From the NCBI RefSeq assembly GCF_008085915.1, contig NZ_VSJK01000004.1, forward strand, positions 1-64,000: 64,000 nt of DNA, written 5' to 3'. Of the stretch, positions 53,795-64,000 are shown piece by piece. The stretch comes from Oceaniovalibus sp. ACAM 378 (GTDB taxonomy: Bacteria > Pseudomonadota > Alphaproteobacteria > Rhodobacterales > Rhodobacteraceae). Numbering within the stretch: position 1 is the stretch's first letter; each line of letters starts with the position of its first letter. The notes beneath the pieces were generated by a model. It was not told the DNA's origin. It did no database searches and was given only the letters and a program-made list of their open reading frames with translations. A program made the translations under genes and the position numbers.

Positions 53795-54991
53795 ATGCTC
53801 GGACTGACCAAAAGAGACACGGCCCTGTTCGCGATTGTCGTCGCCATGGTGGTTTTCGCGCCTTTCATCCTGAACCCGTTTCCCGCCGCATCGCCGATGG
53901 CACAGTTCAACGCGGGCTATCCCGATCTGATGCAAAGGTTCCTGATCTTCGGGATCTTCGCCATCGGGTTCAACATTCTGTTCGGACTGACCGGATATCT
54001 GTCGTTCGGTCACGCGGCGTTTCTTGGCACGGGGTCTTATGCCGGGGTCTGGATGTTCAAACTGTTGTCGATGAATGTCTTGCCGGCAATCGTGATCGCC
54101 GTCGTGGTGGCGGGGCTATTCTCGGTGCTGATCGGCTATATCTCGCTGCGCCGGTCGGGGATCTATTTCTCGATCCTGACGCTGGCCTTTGCGCAGATGT
54201 CCTATGCGCTGGCCTATTCGGTGCTGACGCCGATCACCAATGGCGAAACCGGGTTGCAGCTTTCGCTGAATGATCCGCGAATTCTGGACGGCGCTGCTGC
54301 GGCGGACGGATCTCTGCCGGTCCCCAATTTCTTTGGCATCGAGATGCGTTCGAGCACGGAGCTGTACTTTGGCGGATGGGAGTTTACCCTGAACGCCGGA
54401 TACTATCTGTGCGCGGTATTCATGATCGCGGCGTTCTACGTATCGATCCGGATCTTCCGCTCGCCTTTCGGGATGATGCTGCGGGCGGTAAAATCGAACC
54501 AGCAGCGGATGAACTATACCGGGCTGAACTCGCGCCCCTATACGCTGGCAGCCTTTGTGATCTCGGGCATGTTCGCCGGGCTGGCGGGCGGGCTTTTGGT
54601 GGCAATGGATCCGCTGGCTGGCGCGGAACGGATGCAGTGGACACGATCCGGCGAAGTGGTACTGATGACGATCCTCGGGGGCATGGGCACGCTGATCGGA
54701 CCGGTTCTTGGGGCCGGGTTGATCAAATATCTTGAGAACATTCTGTCCAAGATCAACGATTCCATCCTGCACCAGTGGTTTTCCCTGTTCCCCGACGGTC
54801 TCAGCGATTTTCTGGTGTTCATCGTCCATCCGTTCATCGGCAAGGGATGGAATCTGACGCTCGGCCTTGTCTTCATGCTCGTCGTGATCTTCCTGCCCGG
54901 CGGTCTGGTGCAGGGTGGACAGAAGATCGCCGCGCTGTTCCGTCGCCGAAAGCCCGATCAGCCCGTCTCTGTCAAGCATCCCGCCGAATAG
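53795..54991 (+). CDS. livM: Branched-chain-type ABC permease LivM
   Basis: This 398-residue permease partner has about ten membrane segments ([20 protein letters not shown] is the family opening after the first helix) and an EAA-type loop [39 protein letters not shown] is near the end. An extended periplasmic loop lies around residues 150-195. It is in operon between livH and livG, with 11 bp to the next start. Confidence 0.9.
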   Translation: MLGLTKRDTALFAIVVAMVVFAPFILNPFPAASPMAQFNAGYPDLMQRFLIFGIFAIGFNILFGLTGYLSFGHAAFLGTGSYAGVWMFKLLSMNVLPAIVIAVVVAGLFSVLIGYISLRRSGIYFSILTLAFAQMSYALAYSVLTPITNGETGLQLSLNDPRILDGAAAADGSLPVPNFFGIEMRSSTELYFGGWEFTLNAGYYLCAVFMIAAFYVSIRIFRSPFGMMLRAVKSNQQRMNYTGLNSRPYTLAAFVISGMFAGLAGGLLVAMDPLAGAERMQWTRSGEVVLMTILGGMGTLIGPVLGAGLIKYLENILSKINDSILHQWFSLFPDGLSDFLVFIVHPFIGKGWNLTLGLVFMLVVIFLPGGLVQGGQKIAALFRRRKPDQPVSVKHPAE

Positions 54992-55002
54992 GAGCCACAC
55001 CC

Positions 55003-55761
55003 ATGGGCATTCTCGAAGTCAACAACGTGAGCAAACGGTTCGGCGGGCTCAAAGCGCTGGACAACGTCAACCTCAACGTGATGGAAAACACCGTTCATGC
55101 CATCATTGGTCCAAACGGCGCGGGCAAGTCGACCCTGCTGAACTGTCTGATCGGCAAGCTGATGCCGGACACCGGATCGGTGATGTTCGACGGGCAATCC
55201 GTTCTGGGCCGCAAACCGCATGAGATCAACCAGATGGGCATTTCGCGGGTTTTCCAGACGCCGGAAATCTTTGGCGATCTGACAGTGTTTGAAAACGTGA
55301 TGATCCCGATTTTCGCCAAACGCGACGGCGCATTCGCCCTGCACGCCTTTTCCCGGGTGCTGAACGACGCCGACATTGTCATGCGCACCGAAGCGATGTT
55401 GGAAGACGTCGACATGCAGGACAAACGGCACGCCAATGCCGCGTCCCTGTCGCGTGGTGACAAGCGTCGGTTGGAAATGGCCATGTGCCTGTCACAACAG
55501 CCAAAATTGCTGCTGCTGGACGAACCCACGGCAGGTATGGCCCGCGCCGACACCAATAATACCATCGACCTGCTGAAAGAAATCAAGGCGTCGCGTGACA
55601 TCACAATGTGTATCATCGAGCATGATATGCATGTGGTATTTTCACTGGCCGAGCGGATCACCGTGCTGGCCCAGGGCACTCCCTTGGTCGAAGACACGCC
55701 CGAAAATATCAAAGGCCATCCCAAAGTGCGCGAAGCCTATTTGGGCGAAGCGCAGGTCTAG
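55003..55761 (+). CDS. livG: Branched-chain-type ABC transporter ATPase LivG
   Basis: This 252-residue ATPase has Walker A IGPNGAGKSTLLN, a Q-loop in ISRVFQTPEIFGDLTV, a signature region that reads LSRGDKRRLEMAMCLSQ rather than the usual LSGGQQ, Walker B LLLLDEPTAGMA and the switch His in IIEHDMHVVF. The SRGDK signature variant is common in this LivG subgroup. ATG 55003 has GGAG upstream; earlier in-frame starts overlap livM. Confidence 0.9.
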   Translation: MGILEVNNVSKRFGGLKALDNVNLNVMENTVHAIIGPNGAGKSTLLNCLIGKLMPDTGSVMFDGQSVLGRKPHEINQMGISRVFQTPEIFGDLTVFENVMIPIFAKRDGAFALHAFSRVLNDADIVMRTEAMLEDVDMQDKRHANAASLSRGDKRRLEMAMCLSQQPKLLLLDEPTAGMARADTNNTIDLLKEIKASRDITMCIIEHDMHVVFSLAERITVLAQGTPLVEDTPENIKGHPKVREAYLGEAQV

Positions 55762-55767
55762 GGACCG

Positions 55768-55786
55768 AAATTCTCAATGAGAATTT
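55768..55786. other. Palindrome 1 between livG and livF
   Basis: AAATTCTCA-A-TGAGAATTT is a perfect nine-base inverted repeat with one centre base, AT-rich in a GC-rich region. It could be a regulator site rather than a terminator because the loop is too small for a good stem-loop. Confidence 0.6.
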
Positions 55787-55790
55787 CCAC

Positions 55791-55811
55791 AAATTTCTCT
55801 GAGAGAAATTT
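55791..55811. other. Palindrome 2 between livG and livF
   Basis: AAATTTCTCT-G-AGAGAAATTT is a ten-base perfect inverted repeat with one centre base, 23 bp after the start of palindrome 1 and closely related to it. Two such sites in tandem in a 77-bp gap suggest a binding site for a dimeric regulator. Confidence 0.6.
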
Positions 55812-55838
55812 AGCCCCGCCCGCAACAAGGAGCCGATC

Positions 55839-56588
<750 letters not shown>

Positions 56589-56603
56589 GACACGGGGACC
56601 ACC

Positions 56604-58553
56604 ATGATCGATTCAATTTATCCGCCGTCGGCCGAATTCGCCGCCAACGCCCATGCCGACCGCGCGACATACGATCGGATGTATGCCGAAAGCATCAAGG
56701 ATCCGGATGCATTCTGGCGCGAACACGGCAAGAGGATCGACTGGATCAAGCCATTTAAAACGGTCAGTAATGTCAGCTTTGATCCAGGCAATGTCTCGAT
56801 CCGCTGGTTCGAAGACGGCAGCCTGAACATTGCCGCCAACTGCATCGACCGGCATCTGGCCGAGCGCGGCGACAAGCCCGCGATCATCTGGGAGCCCGAC
56901 AGCGCTGACGATGCGGCGCGCACGATCACCTATTCGCAGCTTCACTCCGAGGTCTGCAAATTCGCCAACGTGCTTAAAAAGCTCGGCGTGAAAAAGGGCG
57001 ACCGGGTCGTTCTGTACTTACCAATGATCCCCGAAGCCGCCTTTGCCATGCTGGCCTGCGCGCGGATCGGCGCGATCCACTCCATTGTTTTTGCCGGATT
57101 TTCCCCGGATGCACTTGCGGCGCGTCTTTCAGGCTGCAACGCCAAAGTCTTGATTACTGCCGACGGTGCGCCGCGCGGCGGGCGGGTAACCAGCCTGAAG
57201 GACAACGTCAATCAGGCGATGATCAATGTCATTCACGACGTGAAGTGTCTGGTGGTGAAACACACCGGTCAGCAGATCGCATGGCGTCCAACGGGTGATC
57301 ACTGGCTGCACGAAATGCAGGCCGATGTCAGCGAAGACTGCCCCCCGGAAGAAATGAACGCCGAAGATCCGCTGTTTATTCTTTATACCTCGGGGTCAAC
57401 CGGGCAGCCCAAAGGCGTGGTGCACACGACCGGCGGCTATATTGTCTATGCCGCGATGACCCATCAATATACCTTCGACTATCACGATGGCGATGTGTTC
57501 TGGTGCACTGCGGATGTTGGCTGGGTGACCGGACACAGCTATATCGTCTATGGCCCACTGGCCAATGGTGCCACCACGCTGATGTTCGAGGGCGTTCCGA
57601 CCTATCCCGACGCCGGGCGGTTCTGGAAGATTTGCGAAAAGCACAAGGTCGCGCAGTTCTATACTGCGCCCACGGCCATCCGTGCACTTATGGCCCATGG
57701 CAACGAGCCGGTGGAAAAATACGATCTCTCGTCGCTGAAACTGCTTGGAACCGTTGGCGAACCAATCAACCCCGAGGCCTGGAACTGGTACAACACCGTG
57801 GTCGGCAAGGGCAAATGCCCCATCGTGGACACTTGGTGGCAGACCGAAACCGGCGGTCATTTGCTGACCCCCCTGCCCGGGGCCATTCCGACAAAACCCG
57901 GCTCGGCCACCCTGCCCTTTTTTGGGATCGAGCCGGTGGTTCTTGACCCGACAACCGGTGCCGAACTCAAGGAAAGCCCGGCCGAAGGCGTGCTGTGTAT
58001 CAAGAACAGCTGGCCAGGGCAGATGCGCACTGTCTATGGCGATCATGAGAGGTTCGAACAAACCTATTTCTCTGACTATAAAGGGTATTATTTCACTGGC
58101 GATGGCTGCAAACGCGACGCGGACGGATATTACTGGATCACCGGGCGTGTCGATGACGTGATCAACGTCAGCGGGCACCGCATGGGCACAGCCGAGGTGG
58201 AATCCGCCCTTGTTGCCCACGAAGCCGTGGCCGAGGCTGCTGTCGTGGGCTACGCGCACAAGATCAAGGGACAGGGCATCTATGCCTATGTTACCCTGAT
58301 GAATGGGATCGAACCCACGGACGAGTTGCGCAAGACGCTGGAAAATTTTGTGCGCAAGGAAATCGGCCCGATTGCCAAACCCGACCTGCTGCAATGGGCG
58401 CCGGGCCTGCCGAAAACCCGGTCAGGCAAGATCATGCGTCGTATCCTGCGCAAGATCGCCGAGAACGATCACAACGCTCTGGGCGATATTTCGACCCTTG
58501 CCGATCCGGGAGTCGTCGAAGATCTGATCGAAAATCGCATGAACCGGGACTAG
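56604..58553 (+). CDS. acs: Acetyl-CoA synthetase
   Basis: This 649-residue AMP-forming enzyme makes acetyl-CoA from acetate, CoA and ATP. It has the P-loop [50 protein letters not shown] and the C-terminal acetylatable Lys in [16 protein letters not shown]. The acetate-binding pocket residues (W in TWWQTE, GxVG in GTVGEPI) fit Acs rather than longer-chain ligases. Its place as the last gene of a transporter operon is unusual, and suggests that what is imported is converted to acetate or is a short carboxylic acid. Confidence 0.95.
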   Translation: MIDSIYPPSAEFAANAHADRATYDRMYAESIKDPDAFWREHGKRIDWIKPFKTVSNVSFDPGNVSIRWFEDGSLNIAANCIDRHLAERGDKPAIIWEPDSADDAARTITYSQLHSEVCKFANVLKKLGVKKGDRVVLYLPMIPEAAFAMLACARIGAIHSIVFAGFSPDALAARLSGCNAKVLITADGAPRGGRVTSLKDNVNQAMINVIHDVKCLVVKHTGQQIAWRPTGDHWLHEMQADVSEDCPPEEMNAEDPLFILYTSGSTGQPKGVVHTTGGYIVYAAMTHQYTFDYHDGDVFWCTADVGWVTGHSYIVYGPLANGATTLMFEGVPTYPDAGRFWKICEKHKVAQFYTAPTAIRALMAHGNEPVEKYDLSSLKLLGTVGEPINPEAWNWYNTVVGKGKCPIVDTWWQTETGGHLLTPLPGAIPTKPGSATLPFFGIEPVVLDPTTGAELKESPAEGVLCIKNSWPGQMRTVYGDHERFEQTYFSDYKGYYFTGDGCKRDADGYYWITGRVDDVINVSGHRMGTAEVESALVAHEAVAEAAVVGYAHKIKGQGIYAYVTLMNGIEPTDELRKTLENFVRKEIGPIAKPDLLQWAPGLPKTRSGKIMRRILRKIAENDHNALGDISTLADPGVVEDLIENRMNRD

Positions 58554-58867
58554 CAGCCCCGGCGCTGGCAGACCCCAGATCGTCCTTCGCGGTGACGGTT
58601 TTTGGGGCACCTGTGGCGGTATTCGGACCCCTTCAATTCGCGACGATTGGCTTGAATTCAGGCGCAAGATCAATCATCGCCGCCGCATGGATTTTGACGT
58701 CAAAATCCAAGATATTGAACAGTCCCGGGCTTTCACGCGGGGCGCAATTCCGGCGCTTGCAGCGTCAGGCGGCAACCGACTTTTGGCGCAACCGCTTGCG
58801 CCATGATCCTGCAGCATTTGGCGCGACAGACAGCCGGACTTGAGATGGCCACCGTCATCTACAGGAT
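58554..58867. other. Intergenic region after acs
   Basis: No gene is supported here. The sequence is GC-rich with no strong hairpin until the terminator of the neighbouring minus-strand gene at its right edge. Confidence 0.5.
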
Positions 58868-58897
58868 AAAAAAAGGGCGCTGCCAGCGGCAACGCCC
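58868..58897 (-). terminator. Intrinsic terminator of the pyrimidine-type transporter operon
   Basis: On the minus strand GGGCGTTGCC (58897-58888), loop GCT, and GGCAGCGCCC (58884-58875) form a ten-base stem with one mismatch, directly followed by seven Ts (58874-58868). It lies 19 bp after the stop of the binding-protein gene. Confidence 0.88.
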
Positions 58898-58915
58898 CTC
58901 ATTACATAACGTCGC

Positions 58916-59896
58916 TCAGTTGAACGCCATATCGGTTATCTCATGGGTCCAGGCGCCTTCCGGCTCTTTGGTGATTACCGGATCCGAACCGCCCGCCAGC
59001 AGAGATTTTACCGTCGTCGCATAGGCTGCCTCGTCCAAGGTGCCGTCTGTGCCCTCGGTCAGTTTGGAGACTTCACGCATCATCCGCCGCTGGTGCTCTT
59101 CGGTCTGCGCGCCGGTCTCGTCGTTCTCCAGAACGATGTCGGCGGCCTCGTCCGGATGTTCGGCCGCGTATTTCCAGCCCTTCATGCTCGCGCGCACGAA
59201 CTTGGCGAGCGTTTCCTTGAATGCTTCGTCCTGCAGCCGTTCCTCAAGCACATAAAGCCCGTCTTCCAGCGTCGCGACGCCCTGATCCTCGTATTTGAAC
59301 GTGATCAACTGTTCAGGCGTGATGCCGGCATCGATGATCTGCCAATATTCATTATAGGTCATCGTCGAGATGCAATCGGCCTGCTTTTGCAGAAGAGGAT
59401 CGACGTTGAACGCCTGCTTCAGAACTTCGACCCCGTCAGGCCCGCCCTCGGTCGAAATGCCAAGATGCGACATCCACGACAGGAACGGAAATTCGTTACC
59501 AAAGAACCACACGCCAAGGGTCCGGCCCGGGAAATCCTCGGGCGTTTTTACACCAGATTCGGCCAGACAGGTCAGCATCATGCCAGATGATTTGAACGGC
59601 TGCGCAATGTTGACCAGCGGCAATCCCTTTTCGCGCGCGGACAGTGCGGCGGGCATCCAGTCGACCATCACATCGGCACCACCACCGGCGATCACCTGAG
59701 TCGGCGCGATATCGGGGCCGCCCGGCTTGATCGTTACGTTCAGCCCCTCCTCGTCATAGAACCCCTTGTCCTGAGCCACATAGTATCCACCGAATTGCGC
59801 CTGAGTGACCCACTTCAATTGTAGCGTCAGATCCTGTGCCGAAGCGGTGCCACCGATAAGTCCCAGCGCCACGGCGCCCGCAAACGTCTTTCTCAT
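58916..59896 (-). CDS. ABC transporter substrate-binding protein, NMT1/SsuA type
   Basis: This 326-residue periplasmic protein has a signal peptide (FAGAVALGLIGGTASAQ) and an NMT1/THI5-like fold (LQLKWVTQAQFGGYYVAQDK, GGGADVMVDWMPAAL). Such proteins bind pyrimidine-like or sulfonate ligands. With two permeases, an ATPase and a dihydropyrimidinase gene in the same operon, the ligand is probably a pyrimidine or hydantoin. It is the last gene of the operon and ends in a good terminator. Confidence 0.85.
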   Translation of the reverse strand: MRKTFAGAVALGLIGGTASAQDLTLQLKWVTQAQFGGYYVAQDKGFYDEEGLNVTIKPGGPDIAPTQVIAGGGADVMVDWMPAALSAREKGLPLVNIAQPFKSSGMMLTCLAESGVKTPEDFPGRTLGVWFFGNEFPFLSWMSHLGISTEGGPDGVEVLKQAFNVDPLLQKQADCISTMTYNEYWQIIDAGITPEQLITFKYEDQGVATLEDGLYVLEERLQDEAFKETLAKFVRASMKGWKYAAEHPDEAADIVLENDETGAQTEEHQRRMMREVSKLTEGTDGTLDEAAYATTVKSLLAGGSDPVITKEPEGAWTHEITDMAFN

Positions 59897-59919
59897 GGTT
59901 TATTCTCCCTTTAAGGTTC

Positions 59920-60852
59920 TTAGTGCCTTTGCGACGGGTGCCAGAATGTCACCCATCGTTCGATTAACGCCATGATGCCATAGAACGCCGACCCCGCCAG
60001 CGCCGCCACAGCAATTTCCGCCCAGACCAGATCCAGCGCCAGTTGCCCCACCGCGGTCGAGATCCGAAACCCCATCCCGCGCACCGGCGAGCCAAAGAAT
60101 TCAGCGACAATCGCCCCGATAAGCGCCAGCGTGGTACAGATCTTCAACCCGTTGAAGATGAACGGCATCGCAGCCGGAAACCGAAGTTTGAACAGCGCCT
60201 GCCAATAGGTGGCGCCATAGGTCTGCATCAGGTCGCGCTGCATCGCGCCGGCTTGGGTCAGCCCGGCCATGGTGTTGACCAGCATCGGAAAAAACACCAT
60301 CAACACGACCACCGCCGCCTTCGACTCCCAGTCGAATCCGAACCACATCACCAGAACCGGCGCTGTGCCGACGATGGGCAAGGCAGCTGCGAAATTCGCC
60401 ACAGGCAGAAGCCCCTTTTGCAGGAACGCCGACCGGTCGATCAGCACCGCGACCAGAACCGCCGCGCCGCAACCAATGGCAAAACCCGACAGCGCGCCCT
60501 TGATGGCCGTTTGCACGAAATCGCCCCACAACAGCGGCAGACTGTCCGCAATCCGCGCTGCGATCATCGAAGGAGCCGGCAAGATCACCGAGGGTACCGC
60601 GAACAACCGCACCACCAGTTCCCAGATCACCAGAAGGGTCAGCCCGAACAACACCGGTACGATGGCCCGCGCCACCCTTCCGCCCTGGCGTGCCAAAAGC
60701 GTGTTGACGCCCCAGGCCGCAAGCCACAGCGCCACCACCGCGCCAAACCGCCAATTCACGGCACCCGTCAGCAGAACCGCAAGAACGGGCGCGAACAACC
60801 GCCAACGCGGCGCGCTCCATCCAAACGAACCGCTGTCATCCACCGCGCTCAT
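59920..60852 (-). CDS. ABC transporter permease (SsuC/ThiX type), second
   Basis: This 310-residue permease has about seven hydrophobic segments and the EAA loop MQTYGATYWQALFKLRFPAAMPF. The N-terminus carries two extra hydrophobic segments not found in the sister permease. It lies between the binding protein and the first permease gene and would form a heterodimer with the latter. Confidence 0.88.
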   Translation of the reverse strand: MSAVDDSGSFGWSAPRWRLFAPVLAVLLTGAVNWRFGAVVALWLAAWGVNTLLARQGGRVARAIVPVLFGLTLLVIWELVVRLFAVPSVILPAPSMIAARIADSLPLLWGDFVQTAIKGALSGFAIGCGAAVLVAVLIDRSAFLQKGLLPVANFAAALPIVGTAPVLVMWFGFDWESKAAVVVLMVFFPMLVNTMAGLTQAGAMQRDLMQTYGATYWQALFKLRFPAAMPFIFNGLKICTTLALIGAIVAEFFGSPVRGMGFRISTAVGQLALDLVWAEIAVAALAGSAFYGIMALIERWVTFWHPSQRH

Positions 60853-60934
60853 GCCGGCTCTCCCTTTTGAAGCGGCGATATCCCGTAGGCGCGATTGCCC
60901 GGAGTGGTCGCGCTGAATGTCATCGCCCCGCGCT

Positions 60935-61855
60935 TCATTGTCTCAGCCCCATCCGTTTGAGCAGTCCGGCCTCGATCCGCGTCACGATCAGCACCAGAAC
61001 CGCCGCAAGGATCGCCGCCATGAACAGCGCCGCCCACATCTGAACCGTCTGCCCGTAATACGACCCGCCCAGCAGCCGCGCGCCCAGCCCGCCCTGCTGC
61101 ACCGGCAATTCACCCACCACAGCCCCCACCAGTGCCGCCGCGATCCCCACCTTGAGCGAGGCGAAAAGATAAGGCACCGAGGCGGGAAACCGCAGCTTCC
61201 ACAAGATCTCGGCCCGCGAGGCGTTATATGTGCGCAGCAGATCCATCTGCATCGCATCCGGGCTGCGCAGGCCCGAAACCATGCCAACAACAACCGGAAA
61301 GAACGAAAGATAGGCGGAAATCACCGCCTTGGGCAGCAGCCCGGTGATACCGATCGAGTTCAGAACGACGATGATCATCGGTGCGATGGCAAGGATCGGA
61401 ATCGTCTGGCTGGCGATCGCCCATGGCATCACGCTCAGATCCATCGCGCGGTTGTGCACGATCCCCAAGGCCAGAACGATGCCCAGAACGGTGCCAATGC
61501 CGAAACCCACCAATGTTGCGCTCAGCGTCACCCAGGCGTGCCAGACCAGACTGCGTTTTGAGGTGACCGGTTTGTTGAACACCAGATCATAGAACTCGGC
61601 CGCAACCTGATGCGGCGCCGGCAATTTGGGCCGGTCCTGTGACATCGTATCGGCCAGAATCTCGCTAAATCCGGGCGAGGTACCGGCCCGCGCCGCCTGA
61701 TCCATCGTCCAAGTGCTGTTCATCCACGCCGCCGCCAGATACCAGACCGCAATCAGCGCGATCAGCACCGCCAATATCGGATAAACGCCGCCGCCAAACC
61801 TGCGCAAGGCCGCACCGCGGATGATCGGCACCGCAGTCTGCGCCGCGTCGGTCAT
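60935..61855 (-). CDS. ABC transporter permease (SsuC/ThiX type), first
   Basis: This 306-residue permease has about six membrane segments and the EAA loop LRTYNASRAEILWKLRFPASVPY. A periplasmic segment of about 70 residues follows the first helix. It pairs with the second permease. The 82-bp gap between the two genes shows no clear promoter or terminator. Confidence 0.88.
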   Translation of the reverse strand: MTDAAQTAVPIIRGAALRRFGGGVYPILAVLIALIAVWYLAAAWMNSTWTMDQAARAGTSPGFSEILADTMSQDRPKLPAPHQVAAEFYDLVFNKPVTSKRSLVWHAWVTLSATLVGFGIGTVLGIVLALGIVHNRAMDLSVMPWAIASQTIPILAIAPMIIVVLNSIGITGLLPKAVISAYLSFFPVVVGMVSGLRSPDAMQMDLLRTYNASRAEILWKLRFPASVPYLFASLKVGIAAALVGAVVGELPVQQGGLGARLLGGSYYGQTVQMWAALFMAAILAAVLVLIVTRIEAGLLKRMGLRQ

Positions 61856-61909
61856 GGAAATACACGATCCGTGGGAGAGTGGACCCTGCAGGTCAGCTGG
61901 AAAACGCTC

Positions 61910-62731
61910 TCAGACATCGCCGTGGCCCGCCCGCAGCCCTTCACGCACCCGATGGGCAATCTCGATAAATGCCGCGCTGTCGCGGATCTCCAATGGTCGG
62001 TCCTTAGGCAAGGGACTTTCGATAATCTCGGTAATCCGGCCCGGGCGCGGGCTCATCACGACGATGCGCGTGCTCAGATATACCGCTTCGGGGATTGAAT
62101 GGGTCACAAAACAGATGGTTTTTTTCGTTCTCGACCAAAGGTTCAGGAGTTGTTCATTCAGATGGTCACGCACGATTTCATCCAGAGCGCCAAAGGGTTC
62201 ATCCATCAACAGGATATCGGCATCAAAGGCCAATGCCCGGGCAATACTTGCCCTCTGCTGCATCCCGCCTGACAACTGCCAAGGATATTTCCCTTCAAAT
62301 CCTTGAAGATCAACAAGTTGCAGGACGTCTCTCATTCTTCGGTCCTGCTCGGACTTGTCGAACCCCATGATCTCAAGCGGCAGTTTGATATTTCGCCCGA
62401 TGTTGCGCCAGGGATACAATCCGGCAGCCTGAAAGACATATCCGTAAGCCCTTGATTTTCGGGCCTCTTCAGCAGTCATCCCGTTCACCGACAGCATACC
62501 GCCGGTCGGTGTTTCAAGCCCTGCAATACAGCGCAAAAGCGTAGTCTTGCCACACCCTGACGGCCCGATGAACGACACAAAGTCACCGGGCGTCACATCA
62601 AGCGTCACATCCTTCAGCGCCTGCACTGGACCATCGGCAGTCTGAAACTGAAGGTCCAGATTTTTAGTACTGATTACAGGCCACTGCGCCACGTCCTTCA
62701 CCTGTTCCGGGACCGCCACAGCCTGCATCAT
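61910..62731 (-). CDS. ABC transporter ATPase (SsuB/TauB type)
   Basis: This 273-residue ATPase has Walker A IGPSGCGKTTLLRCIAG, Q-loop YVFQAAGLYPWRN, signature LSGGMQQRASIARALAF, Walker B ILLMDEPFGALDEI and switch His in FVTHSIPEAVYL. It resembles nitrate/taurine/pyrimidine ABC ATPases. The start overlaps the dihydropyrimidinase stop by 4 bp, tying the enzyme to the transporter. Confidence 0.92.
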   Translation of the reverse strand: MMQAVAVPEQVKDVAQWPVISTKNLDLQFQTADGPVQALKDVTLDVTPGDFVSFIGPSGCGKTTLLRCIAGLETPTGGMLSVNGMTAEEARKSRAYGYVFQAAGLYPWRNIGRNIKLPLEIMGFDKSEQDRRMRDVLQLVDLQGFEGKYPWQLSGGMQQRASIARALAFDADILLMDEPFGALDEIVRDHLNEQLLNLWSRTKKTICFVTHSIPEAVYLSTRIVVMSPRPGRITEIIESPLPKDRPLEIRDSAAFIEIAHRVREGLRAGHGDV

Positions 62732-64000
62732 ACCCCGCTCGCCGGGATGCCAGAGCGTTCAACCTTGCGCGGCGATGTCAGTTCTTTCCAGGTCGACAGA
62801 GCCTTGGCCACCGGCGTGACCGGTTGACGCGGTACAAACTTGCCATGCCCCTCTTCTGTCTTGATCTCACCGTCTTGCACTGCAACCTTGCCACGGGTCA
62901 GTGTGAAACGCGGCAATCCTGTTACAACTTTCCCTTCGAACACATTGTAATCAATCGCAGACTGCTGGGAACCGGCGCTGATCGTTTTGGACTTCTCTGG
63001 ATCCCAGACCACCAGATCGGCATCTGCACCCACCAAGACGGCGCCTTTTTTCGGATAGCAATTCAATATCTTGGCGATGTTTGTTGATGTGAGCGCGACA
63101 AATTCGTTCATCGTCAACCGTCCGGTGGCCACACCATGGGTCCAAAGCATCGGCATCCGATCTTCTAACCCTCCGGTTCCATTGGGAATTTTGGTAAAAT
63201 CTCCGACGCCATAACGTTTTTGCTCGGTGGTGAAGGCGCAGTGATCGGTTGCAACGACGCTCAGCGATCCGGACTGCAATCCGGCCCATAGACTGTCCTG
63301 ATTGCGTTTGTCGCGAAAAGGCGGGCTCATCACCCGGCGGGCGGCATGATCCCAATCGGGGTTCGCATATTCGCCCTCGTCCAAGGTCAGGTGTTGGATC
63401 AGAGATTCACCATACACCCTTTTTCCGGCCTGACGCGCACGGCGGATCGCCTCGTGACTTTCCTCGCAGGATGTATGAACAATATAGACCGGAACACCGG
63501 CCATATCGGCAATCATGATTGCCCGGTTTGTCGCTTCACCTTCAACAGCAGGCGGGCGGGAAAACGCGTGGGCCTCGGGACCGTTGTTGCCCGCCGCCAT
63601 CAGTCGAGCCTGAAGATCGGCCACGACATCGCCGTTTTCGGCATGAACCAAAGGCAATCCACCCAGTTCGGCACAGCGCTGGAACGACGCGAACATCTCG
63701 TCGTCATTCACCATCAACGCGCCCTTATACGCCATGAAGTGCTTGAACGTGTTGATTCCACGCTCGGTCACCGCCTTCATTTCGTCGAACACCTGCTCGC
63801 CCCACCAAGTGATCGCCATGTGGAAAGAATAGTCGCAACAGGCCCGGGTCGATTTGTTGTCCCACATCTGAATTGCGTCCAGCAGGCCCTGTCCCGGGCT
63901 TGGCAGCGCGAAATCCACGACCATCGTTGTGCCGCCTGCCAAGGCCGCCCGAGTCCCGGATTCAAAATCGTCGGCGGAATATGTCCCCATAAAGGGCATT
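62728..64000 (-). CDS. hydA: Dihydropyrimidinase, N-terminus cut by the window edge
   Basis: Dihydropyrimidinase opens the ring of dihydrouracil or hydantoins in reductive pyrimidine breakdown. The visible 424 residues begin inside the protein, just after the missing metal-binding HxH region (the edge Met belongs to a QMPFMGT-like motif). Metal ligands visible are the carboxylated Lys in FKHFMAYKGAL, His in LVHAENGD, His in YIVHTSCEESHEAI and Asp in VVATDHCAF. It overlaps the transporter ATPase gene, supporting a pyrimidine or hydantoin substrate. Confidence 0.92.
   Translation of the reverse strand, partial: MPFMGTYSADDFESGTRAALAGGTTMVVDFALPSPGQGLLDAIQMWDNKSTRACCDYSFHMAITWWGEQVFDEMKAVTERGINTFKHFMAYKGALMVNDDEMFASFQRCAELGGLPLVHAENGDVVADLQARLMAAGNNGPEAHAFSRPPAVEGEATNRAIMIADMAGVPVYIVHTSCEESHEAIRRARQAGKRVYGESLIQHLTLDEGEYANPDWDHAARRVMSPPFRDKRNQDSLWAGLQSGSLSVVATDHCAFTTEQKRYGVGDFTKIPNGTGGLEDRMPMLWTHGVATGRLTMNEFVALTSTNIAKILNCYPKKGAVLVGADADLVVWDPEKSKTISAGSQQSAIDYNVFEGKVVTGLPRFTLTRGKVAVQDGEIKTEEGHGKFVPRQPVTPVAKALSTWKELTSPRKVERSGIPASGV

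Overview
The window looks like chromosome of a Rhodobacterales alphaproteobacterium (roseobacter/Rhodobacter group) with the right-hand part of an integrated phage-like element at its left. The host assignment rests on the sciP-ctrA-mnmA neighbourhood, the frr-uppS-cdsA-dxr-rseP-bamA-ompH-fabZ-lpxA-lpxI-lpxB envelope cluster, a GapR (DUF2312) gene, a ScfR/RamB-type regulator and strongly GC-rich coding sequence. No rRNA, tRNA or CRISPR array was found by eye.

Positions 1 to about 11,319 are element DNA that continues past the left edge. A leftward block of tightly overlapping small genes (an HTH/Cro-like protein, several unknowns, a beta-class DNA methyltransferase, a YfdR-like HD hydrolase and a cut unknown) faces a LexA/S24-type repressor. 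A rightward block runs from about 4,889 to 11,236 and carries small coupled genes, a DUF2303/YfdQ protein, a large repeat-bearing C5 cytosine methyltransferase and a complete tyrosine integrase. Two pairs of a 14-bp palindrome (GGTGAA-N2-TTCCCC type) flank the repressor and divide the element like lambda OR and OL. No capsid, tail or terminase genes are visible, so they would have to lie to the left.

The element's right end lies inside the host gene ctrA. The reading frame matches CtrA up to a conserved FLNHLY, where the next codon is a stop, so about 58 C-terminal residues including the DNA-recognition helix are missing. The CtrA antagonist gene sciP next to it is intact. This is the most striking point in the window: a cell-cycle, motility and GTA master regulator apparently switched off by an integrated element that still carries its integrase.

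Positions 12,000 to 30,000 are mostly core metabolism: mnmA; a long leftward envelope/lipid A/isoprenoid cluster from pyrH to lpxB; then miaA, an AraC-type regulator, ilvD and a lytic transglycosylase. Positions 30,000 to 46,000 hold ssb, ribokinase, an iron-type ABC permease, glutathione-dependent formaldehyde dehydrogenase, a LysR pseudogene, gapR, a FadJ-like protein with eroded active sites next to a split ACAD10/11-type kinase and acyl-CoA dehydrogenase, a sulfide/persulfide detoxification operon and a FliM/FliN-like protein.

Positions 46,000 to 58,600 form what may be one acetate-related locus: a symporter-fused histidine kinase with a receiver-only partner, a ScfR/RamB-like regulator, and a divergent operon of a branched-chain-type ABC transporter ending in acs. 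Positions 58,900 to 64,000 hold a leftward ABC transporter of the NMT1/SsuA type attached to a dihydropyrimidinase gene cut by the right edge, pointing to pyrimidine or hydantoin uptake and breakdown.
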